Shown: positions 1-6,169 of the stretch, piece by piece | Numbering within the stretch: position 1 is the first letter of the stretch | Layout: each line of letters starts with the position of its first letter | Origin: Chloroflexi bacterium RBG_16_48_8 | GTDB taxonomy: Bacteria > Chloroflexota > Anaerolineae > Anaerolineales > E44-bin32 | Reading direction: 5' to 3' | Length of the DNA stretch: 7,115 nucleotides | Assembly: GCA_001795115.1 (NCBI GenBank) | Contig: MGNI01000062.1 | Span: 684-7,798, forward strand | The notes under the pieces: model-generated | What the model was told of the DNA's origin: nothing | What the model saw: only the letters and a program-made list of their open reading frames with translations | Database searches by the model: none | Translations under genes and position numbers: made by a program

Positions 1-468
1 CCTCCAAGACATCAGCTATTGGAGGGGGTAGTGGATAATTCATGGGCCATCCATCGCGAACACATGCGAGCCGGCCGTTGCATCATCCTTCATGGCCCTG
101 ATCCCAAGGAGATCTTTCCTCCATCCACCTGGAAGGAATTGGAGACCGACCTCCTCGGTGAGTTGCGTTTTATTGAAGATCACCTGAACGAATTCCCCGA
201 CTACTGCATCCTCAATCTGTGCCGATTAATTTATTCCGTTCATACGCGGGATGTTGTTGTCTCAAAGCTCACCTGCGCATTATGGGCTCAGGATACCTTT
301 CCGGAGTGGAAGCCTCTCATTCAGGCAGCCAGGAAATCCTACAATGCAAAGGCCACAACGATTGAGAAGAAAATGCTCAAAACAAAGGTTAATGACTTCC
401 TGAGCTTTTCACGAGTACGTATCCTCAACAATCTTACGATACAAAATGAGGGAGTGGATCAGGAATAG
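1..468 (+). CDS. Aminoglycoside nucleotidyltransferase-like protein, C-terminal part (DUF4111/AadA-type domain; 5' end outside window)
   Basis: The reading frame is open from base 1 to the TAG at 466-468, giving 155 residues with no stop upstream, so the gene enters from the left. A TTG at 19-21 could be read as a start, but conserved family sequence begins right there, so I treat the gene as truncated by the window. Seen: a segment with SWAIHREH and HGPDPKEIFPP, then YCILNLCRLIYS, VVVSKLTCALWA, and W.PLI.AARKSY. This order matches the all-helical C-terminal domain of AadA/ANT(9)-type adenylyltransferases, where the VSK lysine and the late tyrosine help bind nucleotide and drug. The N-terminal nucleotidyltransferase domain with the catalytic acidic residues is not in view, so activity cannot be judged. 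Known members add AMP to streptomycin or spectinomycin, but many chromosomal homologues are untested. It stands alone on the plus strand and converges with the M24 gene. Confidence 0.78.
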   Translation, partial: PPRHQLLEGVVDNSWAIHREHMRAGRCIILHGPDPKEIFPPSTWKELETDLLGELRFIEDHLNEFPDYCILNLCRLIYSVHTRDVVVSKLTCALWAQDTFPEWKPLIQAARKSYNAKATTIEKKMLKTKVNDFLSFSRVRILNNLTIQNEGVDQE

Positions 469-476
469 AAGGTTTT

Positions 477-497
477 CAGGCCCATTGCCTGCTTTTT
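477..497 (+). terminator. Weak candidate intrinsic terminator of the left-edge gene
   Basis: Nine bases after the TAG stop, CAGGC (477-481) pairs with GCCTG (487-491) around a 5-nt loop. A run of five T follows at 493-497. The stem is only 5 bp, so termination would be weak. The position directly after the gene and the T-tract support the call. Confidence 0.45.
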
Positions 498-526
498 CAG
501 AATGGCTTTGGCGTTCCGGAGGGTCT

Positions 527-605
527 AAGATAGAGGAAGAGGAACCAGCATATGCGTGGTACGAGCTGGGTCCTCACCCCCACATAAGCCTCTCTCTTCT
601 ATCTT
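527..605 (+). other. Nested two-helix structured element (possible RNA structure)
   Basis: Outer helix: 527-537 pairs with 595-605 in 11 continuous pairs, including one G-U at 535:597; U526-G606 could add a wobble. Inner helix: 539-549 pairs with 565-575 in 10 Watson-Crick pairs with one A-G mismatch at 544:570, closing a 15-nt loop. A 19-nt single-stranded stretch (576-594, with a run of five C) separates the inner and outer 3' strands. The wobble pairs become C-A mismatches on the minus strand, so a plus-strand RNA would fold better. No T-run follows, so it is not a standard terminator. It does not match an RNA family I recognise. It could be a structured 3' UTR, a small RNA or a factor-dependent stop. 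Confidence 0.45.
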
Positions 606-779
606 GAAATATTCTTAGCAATTCCTTTGGGAATTAGGAACCCTTCTCAAAATTTGATTCTTGGTTACATCTAAGTTGAAACTACAGTAGTCAGCAGTTG
701 GATTAATGGACTTATTGATTAGGTAATTTATGTGTATTTAAAACAACCAGCTACACAATCCCAATCATACGTATTACCC

Positions 780-2057
780 TCATCCATGAGCAACTAAGAT
801 CTCATCCATTGGGAAAGGCGTCAAATCTCGTTTACCATCCTCTGTCATGACATAGGTTCGTGCCATAAACATCCCAAAGGTTCCTTCGGCATCAACCGGA
901 GTTATCTCAATAGCATAGGTCTTCCCCGGAAGAATTTCCATATCACCAGGAGCAGTCCCAAGTTTGTCCGTATAGATGAAGGGCAGTGCTGTGATCATGT
1001 CCAAACCATGAACCAAGATTGGCAGAGATTGCGCACCTTTCTCACGGAAATATCTTCCTGCTTTGCGTACATCCTCTAGGGTTTTCCCAGGCATTAGTTC
1101 GTCATAAAGTGCACGAAACCCTCCCAAAACAACTTCCTTGAAAAAGTTCTGAGCTTTTTCTGTTGGGGGTCCTAATGTTATTGGGTGGCCAATCTTTGCT
1201 GAGTAACCCTTATAAGTGGCAACCAATTCACTGATAATGATGTCTCCCTCCTTCAAGACACGATGTGATGGCAAAGGGTTAGGATAGACAACTCGTGGGT
1301 CATTCATTGATGTCGTTCCGATCATCACCAGATGAACGCGCCCCCCACCATTCAAGATCGCATGTGTACCCGATGCCGTAAGTTGATACTCTCGGACACC
1401 GGGTCGAGCAGTTTCTAATATGGCTTCCTGAGCTTTAATTACAAGCTCTCCCGCTTTTGCCATCGCCTCGATTTCCTCATTGCTTTTTATTGCGGTTAAC
1501 TCATGCAGCAGATGAGGTAAAAACTCGAAGGTTGCTTTCGGAAGTCGTTTCTCCAAATCCTGAAAGCACTTCAACCCCATGTACTCGGGGCCATTTCGGT
1601 CAATGGCCGTGATACCGATGCTACCTTCTTGTACACCAAGTTCCTCTAGGCGATCAGCAATAACCTTTCCGTATTGCCCTCCTTCAGATCCGCGTACATC
1701 CCTTACACTGGCCATTTGGCGTGCTGCCTCGATGTGACCTCCTGCGTGTGGGTAGATTAAAGTCGGTTCACCATCCAACGGAAAAACAACATATTGGCAC
1801 ATCCCGCGCTCGTCGAACAAGTTGGTAGCCCAGGACACTGCTCCACCAAGACTATAGATGTTTTGGCCTCCTGTAAAGATTAATGCGTCAAATCCGTCCC
1901 TGACCATGATCTCTCTCGCATGCTTATATCGTCTTTGGTACTCAGCATCGGAAAATTTTTCATAGACGGCGTCTGAATAATAAGGCGAGTTGTAAATCGA
2001 ACTATAATTTGCTGATACATCGAGGTTATGACGGACTTCCTTCCAATCTGTTGCCAT
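780..2057 (-). CDS. M24-family (creatinase / aminopeptidase P-like fold) protein with degenerate metal site
   Basis: The product is 425 residues, starting at ATG with a GGAGGG ribosome site (2065-2070) 7 nt upstream. Residues ~40-185 look like the creatinase N-terminal domain; ~190-420 like the M24 catalytic 'pita-bread' domain, with EL.AIKS.EEI.AM at 186-199, KEGDIIISE at 269-277, GYSAKIG at 284-290, VHGLDM at 349-354 and TYAIEITP at 380-387. Of the five metal ligands usual in M24 peptidases (D, D, H, E, E), His350 and Glu384 are kept. The first Asp is Glu277, the second is Lys288 and the last Glu is Ala399. The second family His is Ala357. A dinuclear-metal peptidase is therefore unlikely. 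Metal-free M24 relatives such as creatinase hydrolyse C-N bonds, so a non-peptide C-N hydrolase is one possibility; the substrate is unknown. No signal peptide is visible, so it is probably cytoplasmic. It is the last gene of the minus-strand cluster, 358 bp after the alpha/beta hydrolase. Confidence 0.85.
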   Translation of the reverse strand: MATDWKEVRHNLDVSANYSSIYNSPYYSDAVYEKFSDAEYQRRYKHAREIMVRDGFDALIFTGGQNIYSLGGAVSWATNLFDERGMCQYVVFPLDGEPTLIYPHAGGHIEAARQMASVRDVRGSEGGQYGKVIADRLEELGVQEGSIGITAIDRNGPEYMGLKCFQDLEKRLPKATFEFLPHLLHELTAIKSNEEIEAMAKAGELVIKAQEAILETARPGVREYQLTASGTHAILNGGGRVHLVMIGTTSMNDPRVVYPNPLPSHRVLKEGDIIISELVATYKGYSAKIGHPITLGPPTEKAQNFFKEVVLGGFRALYDELMPGKTLEDVRKAGRYFREKGAQSLPILVHGLDMITALPFIYTDKLGTAPGDMEILPGKTYAIEITPVDAEGTFGMFMARTYVMTEDGKRDLTPFPMDEILVAHG

Positions 2058-2415
2058 GGATCTTCCCTCCTGAACATTATTTATTTAGTCCTTGTGGATT
2101 CCAAGCTTCTCTTATTCCAAATCAGTTCCGACCACGTAAATTAAATGTCAACAACAGCCGCTCGTTTTAAACTTTACTGGAGTAATATTTTCAGGCTTCC
2201 CATAGGCCTTAATCAATTCTTGTTTCCTGCCTTCTCGTATATGTATTTTTGATTTTTTAATCCGTATTTTTATCATTTATTCACTCATGACTACACTATT
2301 TGATCAACAACATGCGAAGTTCTCGGCCTCACCCTTCGATCAAGTTGCAACTCCTCATATTGGATTTTTATTTACTCGAATTAATTTTCCTGCTTTTTTG
2401 TCATAGATTTAACTT
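2058..2415. other. AT-rich intergenic region between hydrolase and M24 gene, no gene seen
   Basis: This 358-bp gap separates two codirectional minus-strand genes. It is strongly AT-rich at 2240-2290, where GTATTTTT occurs twice (2243-2250 and 2264-2271). A weak 4-bp hairpin is present (AGGC 2193-2196 with GCCT 2206-2209). A TTGACA-like hexamer on the minus strand (2146-2151) has no acceptable -10 box at normal spacing. The gap length suggests the M24 gene may have its own promoter, but I cannot point to one. The ribosome site of the M24 gene is at 2065-2070. Confidence 0.5.
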
Positions 2416-3489
2416 TCAAGTAACAATTCCTCCTATCTGCTCTGCCAACCAGTCCAAGATCACGGGAGCCGATCTGTATGAGATATTGCCAAGTGAATGA
2501 TTCCCCTCTTCAAGAAGTACGAATTCCTTGGGGCCACTAGCTTCATTCACAATTCGCTTCCCATGTTCCCAGGGTATAAGTGCATCTCGCTTTCCATGGA
2601 TGGTGAGCAAAGGACAGGTTATCTGTTCTGCCGTACCTCTAAGTGTCATTGATTTTGATAATTCATCTACTTCCTTTAAACTCTTAGCTCCTGAATAAAG
2701 TTGATAGGCTTCCCGTGTTACGTGCGGAACGCTTCCAAAACACTCTGACCAATCGTAAGGCCCACAACTCCCCACACATGCCTTCACCCGGGTTTCGAAG
2801 GCTGCAGCGCGAGGGGCATAATACCCTCCTAAGCTACTTCCCATCAGCCTTATACGATTTATATCAACATCTCCACGTGCTTCAAAATAATCAATCGCAG
2901 CAGCAATCACTTTTTCATAGTCGAATCTGATACTCATACGTAAACTAGTCTCTCCCTGTCCAGGACCATCAATACTCAATACCGCCATTCCGCGCCTTAG
3001 ATACCTATCACATGCTCTGTGCCTGCTCTCTTTTGTGGAGTCGAGGCCTGGAATAAGGATGACAACAGGTGGTAAATGATCTTTGAAAGGATTGCTGAAT
3101 AGACCAACGAGGTATGTATCTTCAAAGGGAAAGGTCACTTTTTCGACTGGGGGCTCCAAATAGTCAAGGACACGTTCATAGCATTCAAGCATCTTACGTA
3201 GTCCTTTATTATGAACTTCCAGATCACGAGTGTAGATAAAGTAGGCCATGTGATAATATCGTGCCGCGGTCAGAAAAGCTTGAACAGCGGATATTCTTCG
3301 ATCACTCTCCCTAGCCTTCGTTGCCAAGGTCTCGTGTAAAAAAGCGTTTTCGATCCAAACCGACCCCCAATCATCCCAAGATTGCATGCGCTCTGCAGCC
3401 AATAAAATGTCGTAGTAGTAGATTCCGTCGTGAAGAAAACTCGGCATCCACGGTTCCAATGTTTCTTTGATGAGTGGATCTGAATGCAT
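2416..3489 (-). CDS. Alpha/beta hydrolase resembling 2,6-dihydroxypseudooxynicotine hydrolase (DUF1100/FrsA-like)
   Basis: The product is 357 residues, starting at ATG with AGGAG (3496-3500) 6 nt upstream. The N-terminal ~110 residues are helical and rich in aromatic and acidic residues, as in the lid of this subfamily. The alpha/beta core runs from ~115 to 350. Seen: the oxyanion-strand motif PGLDSTKESR (147-156), SIDGPGQGET (172-181), nucleophile elbow G-S-S-L-G with Ser219, HGKRDALIP with Asp302, and EGNHSLGN with His331, so the Ser-Asp-His triad is complete. The spacing of these residues agrees with what I recall for the nicotine-pathway C-C hydrolase (Ser217, Asp300, His329), which is about the same length (~367). 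That enzyme cleaves an acylpyridine side chain; relatives include esterases, so the true substrate is open. No signal peptide is seen. It lies between the transporter binding protein (497 bp upstream) and the M24 gene (358 bp downstream), suggesting a joint catabolic role. Confidence 0.82.
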   Translation of the reverse strand: MHSDPLIKETLEPWMPSFLHDGIYYYDILLAAERMQSWDDWGSVWIENAFLHETLATKARESDRRISAVQAFLTAARYYHMAYFIYTRDLEVHNKGLRKMLECYERVLDYLEPPVEKVTFPFEDTYLVGLFSNPFKDHLPPVVILIPGLDSTKESRHRACDRYLRRGMAVLSIDGPGQGETSLRMSIRFDYEKVIAAAIDYFEARGDVDINRIRLMGSSLGGYYAPRAAAFETRVKACVGSCGPYDWSECFGSVPHVTREAYQLYSGAKSLKEVDELSKSMTLRGTAEQITCPLLTIHGKRDALIPWEHGKRIVNEASGPKEFVLLEEGNHSLGNISYRSAPVILDWLAEQIGGIVT

Positions 3490-3697
3490 ACCACTCTCCT
3501 ATATTTTTTCTTCATGCCTGAATAACTTATGAATGCATATCCAAAATCAGGTGAGATATTTAGAATGCAATTCGCTCTTGTAGATAGAGATGGATGACCA
3601 AGTAATCTATTACTTTCTCTGATTTGTCTGCTTGGTTATTGGCATTACGATGGTTTGAAACTTCCAATACAAGATCATCTCTTCCTTCCTTCGCTCA

Positions 3698-3732
3698 CAT
3701 GCTAGGGTTGATTAAATCCCTAACAAAGCATG
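3698..3732. other. Bulged 10-bp stem-loop
   Basis: CATGC (3698-3702) and TAGGG (3703-3707) pair with CCCTA (3718-3722) and GCATG (3728-3732). The loop is 10 nt and a 5-nt bulge, ACAAA (3723-3727), interrupts one side. No T-run flanks it on either strand. It could be an mRNA structure in the 5' leader or between genes, or an operator-like site. The function is unknown. Confidence 0.4.
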
Positions 3733-3771
3733 GGGCTACTCGTCCCAACGCAGCTCACCTATTTAATTCTT

Positions 3772-3816
3772 CAGGCAAACCTGTGGGCAATTAGCAGCCC
3801 CATAGCCGCTGCTAAT
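3772..3816 (-). other. Tandem hairpins downstream of the binding-protein gene
   Basis: On the minus strand a perfect 9-bp stem, ATTAGCAGC / GCTGCTAAT (3808-3816 with 3790-3798, 9-nt loop), is followed after 6 nt by a CAGG / CCTG hairpin with a 4-nt loop (3772-3783). The pair starts about 170 nt after the binding-protein stop. No U-run follows. Hairpins downstream of binding-protein genes in ABC operons can protect the upstream message and reduce downstream expression. That role here is inference. Confidence 0.4.
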
Positions 3817-3986
3817 CAATATCATCCGCGATAAGTCGTTATAGTTTTGATCGATGAAGTTCTTCCTTGGATTGATGACAGCGTCCTTGTTATTTAATCG
3901 TGTGTAAAGTAAGTTGTGGTATTTCTTCCTTTCTGTGAGTGTCGTGATCTTGATACTTCTTTTTTCTATCGCGCCAATCTGGCATC

Positions 3987-5150
3987 TTACATTCCGGTGG
4001 TCAATCCGCTTAAAGTGAAGAAATCTGACTGTTCTTTTGCAGGCCATTTGTATCCATACAACTCAAACTGTGCCTGTCGCATGAAGCTCACATCATAGAT
4101 TTCATGGTATACGAGGTCTTGCGGGATAACATCATACTTTTTCAGGTCCTCCAAGAAGAAACGCATGGCCAAGCCTCGGAATATGCCATTGGGAGCGAAA
4201 TCCTCTATCTGTGTGTGCCATGCCAATTCGAACTCCGGTGTGAGTACGAGGTTGTGATTTTCAGCAAAGACCCTTTGGATTTCCGGCTTATCTTCGTCGT
4301 TGTGCGTCACAGTGGTGGACTTGAGGTAAGCGCGCAGTAAGTTGATGACTGTCCTCGGCGCCTCCCTGGCAGTATCAGCATGACAGACGATTGCCTCTTG
4401 AGGAATCTCAAACCAGCCAGAGACAAACCAGCTGCATCCAGCATCTTTCAGTCCCATCAGGTGACGGGTAAAAACCCCACCAATTTGGATCTGATCTGCA
4501 ATAAGGGCTTGTTGACGCACATCCGATCCACCACTCAGCTTTATATGTTCCATATCGGTCTCGATATCGACTTTTCCATCAGACCACTCAAGGACATGTG
4601 CTCTCCTCTGGGCAAAAGAGCGTGTACCAGGAGAACCAAGAACAGCTTTTTGGCCTATTAAATCCTCGGGCTTCTTGATGGAAGCCGAAAGACCTTGGAT
4701 ATGCCACTCATGGTCGCGATGTGTGCCGACCGAGAATACAGGAACCCCCTCCCGCACAGCAACCATAACTTCGTCCGCATCAAGGTCTGCTGCGAAGGTG
4801 ATATCCTTAGAAACCACACCCTGAAGTCCTGCTTCTGAATTAAAGACATCAACCTCCTCGAATCCTTCTTCCGCGTCAAATCCCCAATCGTTTATGATAT
4901 TCCAATGGATCCCAGTGTAATAGTCAGGGGTGCTTACTGCCACCGTGATCTTCTTCATCTCTGGTTCTTCAGGTGGCAACCAGAGACCACCCCGCTGTCC
5001 TGGAACAAGACCTGCTTCGCCACTCTCTGGGGGAGCTGTAACTTCTTCAGTAGCTTTTGCACAAGATGCAAGCATTGGCAGGCTCATGGCTGCTCCACCC
5101 GCAACGTGGAGGAAATCCCGTCGCGAGAATCTCTCCTTTTTGCTCGACAT
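3987..5150 (-). CDS. ABC transporter substrate-binding lipoprotein, NMT1/THI5-like (SsuA/TauA type), Tat signal
   Basis: The product is 387 residues, starting at ATG with a strong AGGAGGG site (5158-5164) 7 nt upstream. The N-terminus carries a twin-arginine motif, S-R-R-D-F-L (9-14), then a short hydrophobic stretch and a lipobox L-A-S-C with Cys30. It is therefore predicted to be Tat-exported and lipid-anchored outside the inner membrane. An acidic/Pro linker runs from ~31 to 63. The mature domain from ~66 shows the NMT1-type pattern: KITVAVSTPDYYTG (67-80), a central 'VGTHRDHEWHIQGL' region, K.PEDLIGQKAVLGSPGT (160-176) and a C-terminal helical lobe. Family members deliver pyrimidine precursors, sulfonates, nitrate, riboflavin or aromatic acids to SsuABC-like importers; ligand cannot be assigned. 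The Cys-rich HCCCFC motif of yeast Thi5 synthases is absent, which supports a binding protein rather than an enzyme. It sits 158 bp after the two permeases and is very likely their partner. Confidence 0.88.
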   Translation of the reverse strand: MSSKKERFSRRDFLHVAGGAAMSLPMLASCAKATEEVTAPPESGEAGLVPGQRGGLWLPPEEPEMKKITVAVSTPDYYTGIHWNIINDWGFDAEEGFEEVDVFNSEAGLQGVVSKDITFAADLDADEVMVAVREGVPVFSVGTHRDHEWHIQGLSASIKKPEDLIGQKAVLGSPGTRSFAQRRAHVLEWSDGKVDIETDMEHIKLSGGSDVRQQALIADQIQIGGVFTRHLMGLKDAGCSWFVSGWFEIPQEAIVCHADTAREAPRTVINLLRAYLKSTTVTHNDEDKPEIQRVFAENHNLVLTPEFELAWHTQIEDFAPNGIFRGLAMRFFLEDLKKYDVIPQDLVYHEIYDVSFMRQAQFELYGYKWPAKEQSDFFTLSGLTTGM

Positions 5151-5308
5151 TGCAAAACCCTCCTATATATGACTAATCTGGAAAGCGGTTTTACTCTTTT
5201 TCTAATCCGAAGGATGCTCTCCTGTCACACCTCCTTTTCCACTCATTCCTTGCTCTCGAGTTGCCATAAGCAATGAAACCTGTCTACAAAGGAATTGAGT
5301 AAGTTAAC

Positions 5309-6169
5309 CTAATACTTAGATGCCTCTCTCCAACTCAATGTCTTTTGCTCCACCCTATCAACGCCGTAGAGAACAATAAGAGAAAATGCCATTAGGGCTG
5401 CGATTGCGGTATAGGATCCTGCGCTATTGAATTTATCCGTCTCCTGGGCGATCATATAGGCTAATCCCCTTGAACTCCCGAAGATCTCTGCAATGATTAC
5501 ACCGCCAAGGCTCCGCTCTGCTGCGATGCGTATACCTATCATGATCCAGGGTAGAATATAAGGCAGGGTAATTTTCCTGAATAATTGCCCTCGATTGGCA
5601 CCAAACAGGCGGGCGGCTTTCATAAGCACTGGGTCAATCGTGGCTACACCATTAAGGACATTAATCATGATCGGGAAAAAGCCCATCAATACAACTAGGA
5701 AAATCTTGGATATTACACCAAGACCGAAGAGAATGATTAATATAGGCAGAAGGGCAACTGTGGGCGTGCAAAATCCAACCCATGTATAGGCCTGGGAAAC
5801 GGAACGAACAATCGGGTTAAGACCCAGCAAGATACCAAGTATGATGCCAGCTACGATAGCAATCGCCATTCCAATCAAATAATTCGTTCCACTAAAGGAA
5901 GCATGCTTTATGAGTTCACCATTTTTGATGTTCAAGATAATGGCATCTACGATGTCAAGTGGAGCCGGGATCCATCGGGTGTTAACGAGTGGATCCGAAG
6001 ACCCCTGAACTATTTGCCACATGTTGACAAAGATGGATAGGTTTATAACTGTGATCAACGTTGGTCCAAAGCGCCCCCAGAAAGCCTGTAAGGGTGTAGG
6101 TACTGGTAAAGGTCGTTCAAGAGGAGGCACTCCGGTGGCCGTGTCTGTTACTGAGGCTCCTTTCTGCAT
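5309..6169 (-). CDS. ABC transporter permease 2 (SsuC/TauC-like, BPD_transp_1)
   Basis: I choose the ATG at 6167-6169 (286 residues) because GGAGGT (6179-6184) lies 9 nt upstream and the ATG overlaps the previous gene's TAA as TAATG. A longer TTG-start version from 6193 would add 8 residues that overlap the permease 1 coding region and the ribosome site. The N-terminal ~35 residues are Pro-rich and cytoplasmic. Hydrophobic segments are roughly at 37-54, 95-119, 132-153, 155-175, 205-228 and 253-272. The EAA coupling loop is clear: KAARLFGANRGQLFRKITLP (184-203), followed by WIMIGIRIAAERSLGG (208-223). This loop docks with the ATPase. The protein is distinct in sequence from permease 1, so the channel is probably a heterodimer. 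It is translated by coupling to permease 1 and followed by the binding-protein gene. Confidence 0.9.
   Translation of the reverse strand: MQKGASVTDTATGVPPLERPLPVPTPLQAFWGRFGPTLITVINLSIFVNMWQIVQGSSDPLVNTRWIPAPLDIVDAIILNIKNGELIKHASFSGTNYLIGMAIAIVAGIILGILLGLNPIVRSVSQAYTWVGFCTPTVALLPILIILFGLGVISKIFLVVLMGFFPIMINVLNGVATIDPVLMKAARLFGANRGQLFRKITLPYILPWIMIGIRIAAERSLGGVIIAEIFGSSRGLAYMIAQETDKFNSAGSYTAIAALMAFSLIVLYGVDRVEQKTLSWREASKY

Larger units (their letters stand above)
469..779. other. Convergent intergenic region with secondary structure, no gene seen
   Basis: This 311-bp gap lies between the stop of the plus-strand nucleotidyltransferase-like gene and the stop of the minus-strand M24 gene. No credible coding frame is visible on either strand. 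It holds the small hairpin with T-tract at 477-497, a large nested stem structure at 527-605, and a 6-bp hairpin, AATTCC (620-625) with GGAATT (630-635). I found no convincing intrinsic terminator for the M24 gene: none of the stems is followed by a U-run on the minus strand. Confidence 0.6.
3490..3986. other. Structured intergenic region between binding protein and hydrolase, no gene seen
   Basis: This 497-bp gap lies between the binding-protein stop and the hydrolase start, both on the minus strand. Frames that cross it lack a ribosome site and recognisable sequence. It contains a perfect 9-bp stem-loop at 3790-3816, a 4-bp hairpin at 3772-3783, a bulged 10-bp stem-loop at 3698-3732, and a 10-bp direct repeat TGAATGCATA at 3481-3490 and 3530-3539 near the hydrolase start. 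No U-tract follows any stem on the minus strand, so none is a typical intrinsic terminator. No convincing promoter was found for the hydrolase. Confidence 0.55.

Noticed and set aside
527..605. T-box riboswitch, suggested by GTGGTAC in the loop of the nested structure
   Set aside because: Only the core TGGTAC resembles the T-box; there is no stem I/specifier region, no terminator hairpin and no downstream plus-strand gene.
469..703. Integron attC site after the nucleotidyltransferase-like gene
   Set aside because: A GTTGGAT heptamer at 697-703 fits the simple-site consensus, but no matching RYYYAAC partner at proper distance or attC-like folded strand is present.
2146..2151. TTGACA-like -35 box on the minus strand before the M24 gene
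   Set aside because: No acceptable -10 hexamer occurs 15-19 bp downstream, so I do not call a promoter.
2190..2210. TTCAGGC followed by an inverted GCCT, similar to small hairpins at 475-491 and 3770-3783
   Set aside because: The shared part is only 7 nt, the loops differ, and the same heptamer also occurs inside the left-edge gene, so a dispersed repeat family is not supported.
2300..2500. 66-codon open frame on the plus strand in the AT-rich gap
   Set aside because: Its product is Leu/Phe-rich from AT-rich DNA, it runs into the hydrolase gene antisense, and I see no ribosome binding site.
3763..4047. 94-codon open frame on the minus strand across the end of the binding-protein gene
   Set aside because: It overlaps the well-supported binding-protein 3' end in another frame, has no ribosome site and a basic low-complexity product with no recognisable family.
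5202..5246. 14-codon frame on the minus strand between permease 2 and the binding protein
   Set aside because: The candidate ribosome site is too close to the ATG and nothing else supports translation; the GGAGGT inside it has no start at proper spacing.
4905..5276. 123-codon open frame on the plus strand opposite the binding-protein 5' region
   Set aside because: It is antisense to the signal peptide and N-terminus of a clear gene, is rich in Cys, Ser, His and Leu like a shadow frame, and has no ribosome site.
5151..5308. TPP riboswitch, expected if the NMT1/THI5-type transporter carried thiamine precursors
   Set aside because: None of the conserved TPP-box segments is found here or in the other gaps; the region before the ATPase gene is outside the window.
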